Under the pieces are notes generated by a model that searched no databases, was not told where the DNA came from, and saw nothing but the letters and a program-made list of their open reading frames with translations. From Propionibacteriaceae bacterium (lineage in GTDB: Bacteria; Actinomycetota; Actinomycetes; Propionibacteriales; Propionibacteriaceae), in NCBI GenBank assembly GCA_024636075.1, contig JAGXHS010000008.1:1-7291 (forward strand): a stretch of DNA of 7,291 bases, given 5' to 3'. The position numbers and the translations under genes were made by a program. Numbering within the stretch: the first letter of the stretch is position 1; each line of letters starts with the position of its first letter. Of this stretch, positions 5,613 through 7,291 are shown one piece after another.

Positions 5613-6542
5613 TCACCGCAAGACGATGCGGTTGCCGCTCACGAGCCAGGCGTCGTCGGAACAGAGCCAGGCGATCACGCCTGCGACCTCCTCGGCGGAC
5701 GCGACATGATGGAGCGTCCATGACCCTTCTAGCAACTCCCGGACCGGGTCGGTGACCCAGCCGGTGTCGGTCACGGGAGGCATCACGGAATTCACAGCGA
5801 CCCCGTGGCTGCCGAGCTCCGCTGCCGCGGTCATCGCGTAGTTGTCCAGTGCCGCTTTGGCGGCACCGTAGGACGCCTCTTGGGGGAACACGTCGGGGCC
5901 GCCGGAGGTCAAGGTGACGATGCGCCCCCAGTCGTCGACTCGGGCGATGTGCCGACGGGCGAACTCCGCCATCAGCAGACCACCCGCCCGCGCGTCGACG
6001 GCGAACTGCTGGTCGAAGGTCTCGGGAGACACTGGTCGCATCGTGCGGTCGTGCCGGTCAGGCCCGGATCCAAGGAACGAGTCAGCCACCCAAGACGATG
6101 CGTTGTGCACAAGGATGCGGACCAGGGCGCCGAAGGCCGACTCGGCACGGTCGAACAGCAAGGCGGGTGCATCGTCGCCCGCGAGGTCGAGCCTTTCGGC
6201 CACTGCCTGCCCGCCCGCGTCCCGTATCGCTACCGCGACGGTTTCCGGAAGACGTGCGCGGTCCGCGTAGTAGGCGTCGGGGATGGCCGCGTCCCGGCTC
6301 TGCTCCAGTGGCAGGCCGGTCAGGAGAACCCTGGCCCCAGCGGTCGCCAGGACGCGAGCGGTGGCGGCACCTATCCCGTGGTTGGCGCCGGTCACCAGAG
6401 CGACCGGCCGAGGGCCCCCGCGCCGGCGGGTTGGCGCGGGTGGTGGGCGGAACGAAGAAGCGGTGCCAAGAACGACATGAGACCTCCGAGCGAGCTTGCG
6501 AGAACGCGTGGGCGCTGCAGGAGTTTGCGTGTCATCCTTCAC
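5613..6542 (-). CDS. Short-chain dehydrogenase/reductase (SDR), classical type
   Basis: This is a cytoplasmic NAD(P)-dependent oxidoreductase; the substrate cannot be told from sequence. With the GTG at 6542 it has 309 residues. The Rossmann start VALVTGANHGIG (47-58) carries TGxxxGxG. HNAS (146-149) replaces NNAG, TSGG holds catalytic Ser213, and YGAAK holds Tyr225 and Lys229. The position usually occupied by the catalytic Asn is Asp183 (FAVDARAG), which I have seen in related actinobacterial sequences. VNSVMPPVTDTGWVTDP and the end LVSGNRIVLR match the family, so the 3' end is complete. The start is uncertain. GTG 6542 has GAGAGG seven bases upstream but gives a 46-residue N-terminal extension rich in Pro and Arg, longer than usual. 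ATG 6478 has GGAGG four bases upstream but is out of frame, reaching TGA after 28 codons inside the LVTG codons, so a one-base loss near the start is possible. The TrbL remnant follows with no gap. Confidence 0.85.
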   Translation of the reverse strand: MKDDTQTPAAPTRSRKLARRSHVVLGTASSFRPPPAPTRRRGGPRPVALVTGANHGIGAATARVLATAGARVLLTGLPLEQSRDAAIPDAYYADRARLPETVAVAIRDAGGQAVAERLDLAGDDAPALLFDRAESAFGALVRILVHNASSWVADSFLGSGPDRHDRTMRPVSPETFDQQFAVDARAGGLLMAEFARRHIARVDDWGRIVTLTSGGPDVFPQEASYGAAKAALDNYAMTAAAELGSHGVAVNSVMPPVTDTGWVTDPVRELLEGSWTLHHVASAEEVAGVIAWLCSDDAWLVSGNRIVLR

Positions 6543-6549
6543 GAATGCG

Positions 6550-6555
6550 CCTCTC
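6550..6555 (-). promoter_or_regulatory. Ribosome binding site for the in-frame SDR start
   Basis: GAGAGG on the minus strand, seven bases before GTG 6542. It competes with GGAGG at 6483-6487, which serves the out-of-frame ATG 6478. Confidence 0.4.
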
Positions 6556-6839
6556 ACTGTGCCAGCAGTGACGAGTGCGTGCTCCCGGTTCGGGACGCGC
6601 AGCCGGAGGCTGACTGATCGGCGCTCGCAGCGCGCAGCCCCGCCGGTCCACGCGAGTCCCAGACCACCCGGCCCCACAGCACTCACAGCGACCCTCGAAG
6701 AATGAGATCTGCTGGTGGTGACCAGGCAGCCCGAGAACACACCGGCATCATCCACCGGCACCACCCGGATGACCAGTCAGATCGCGGGATCTCGCCACTC
6801 TGGCCTGGCCCTCTGCACATACCGGGATCGCGTGCGCAT
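6556..6839. other. Spacer between the IS30 remnant and the SDR gene
   Basis: I see no gene here. The SDR frame stays open through most of it, but the residues do not resemble the family. The terminal inverted repeat of the IS30-like element would be expected within the first tens of bases past 6840; I could not recognise it without the partner end. The SDR promoter should also be here; no clear -35/-10 pair was seen. Confidence 0.45.
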
Positions 6840-7040
6840 TCAACGGGTCGCTGCAACAGCCTCCGAGAACTTCTCTGATGGTGTCATGAACTCGAGGGTC
6901 TTGCGCGGTCGGCCGTTTAGCTCGGCCGCGACGGTGTCGAGGTCGTTGAAGGAGAACTAGAGGTGAGGCATCGCTGAGGTCCAGCGCAAGGAACATGCCC
7001 TTGGTGTGCTCGTCCCAGAGCTCCGCGAGTCGATCACATT
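6840..7040 (-). pseudogene. IS30-family transposase remnant, C-terminal part, frameshifted
   Basis: The minus strand ends with NDLDTVAAELNGRPRK, then TLEFMTPSEKFSEAVAATR, and stops at 6840-6842. This is the typical C-terminus of IS30-family transposases (A.ELN.RPRKTL.F.TPSE). An in-frame TAG sits at 6957-6959. Upstream, in another frame, TQCDRLAELWDEHTKGMFLA and LDLSDAS (about 7045-6965) resembles the expected CDP.SPW.RG.NENTNGLLRQYFPKGTDLS block with several residues deleted. The catalytic domain is therefore broken by at least one frameshift and small deletions, so the element cannot be autonomous. Family membership of the last 36 residues is clear to me; the reading upstream is less sure. 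Confidence 0.75.
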
Positions 7041-7291
7041 GCGTGTGTCGACCGCATCGAACGCGTACCGCAAGAGCACCTCCGCAGAGGAAGCCGTGTC
7101 GCCCGTCAGGTGATCCATCTTCGATCGTGGTGCCATGCAGCATCGGACGGCAGGCCGGGGAGGAGTTCGTGCCGACGGTCCCAGGTCACGATCGGAGCGA
7201 CGCGCCCAGCGAGCGCACGGCGACGAGCCAGGACAGGACCGTCGTAGTCAGGAGCACGCCCGTGCTGGTGAGCAGTTCTGCCGTCGTGCCC
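7041..7291 (-). other. Probable further debris of the IS30-like element
   Basis: On the minus strand a segment reads VTWDRRHE (about 7165-7190), which recalls the LTWDQG.E block that precedes the CDP block in IS30 transposases. However, the distance to that block is about twice the expected one, so an insertion or chance similarity must be allowed. No intact gene is visible up to the window edge. Confidence 0.3.

Overview
The window is GC-rich DNA with strong G/C preference at third codon positions. The mobile-element types, the TrbL/VirB6-type transfer protein and the secreted metalloprotease are all of kinds familiar to me from Actinomycetota, so I infer an actinobacterium; I cannot place it more precisely. 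It looks like a degraded accessory or genomic-island region. Decayed transposase genes lie at both edges, a 5'-truncated conjugation gene sits in the middle, and there are long stretches without a convincing gene. Every solid gene is on the minus strand, so transcription runs right to left.

Right to left: an IS30-family transposase remnant (about 6840-7040, perhaps reaching the window edge); a complete short-chain dehydrogenase/reductase gene (5613-6542); the C-terminal membrane domain and Gly/Ala/Pro-rich tail of a TrbL/VirB6-type type IV secretion protein (4573 to about 5586), whose N-terminal half is missing where it abuts the SDR stop codon; a weakly supported ORF (4044-4520); a single-pass membrane-anchored extracytoplasmic protein (2962-4098); a 434-nt gap with a G-quadruplex motif and a long inverted repeat; a small secreted metzincin/matrixin-like metalloprotease (1871-2527) of markedly lower GC; a lipoprotein 31 nt downstream of it (922-1839); a hairpin that could be a terminator (755-777); an unresolved tract; and an IS5-family transposase remnant on the plus strand (54-223).

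The most interesting unit is the run of three exported proteins at 922-4098: a membrane-anchored protein, a secreted protease and a lipoprotein, all acting outside the cytoplasmic membrane. A 19-nt sequence (18/19 identical, same orientation) occurs at both ends of this segment (638-656 and 4082-4100). The protease carries the metzincin zinc motif, but the usual Gly of the motif is Ser and the expected Met-turn Met appears to be Leu. That the three genes work together is inference from position and export signals only. I see no CRISPR array, tRNA, rRNA or recognisable defence system.
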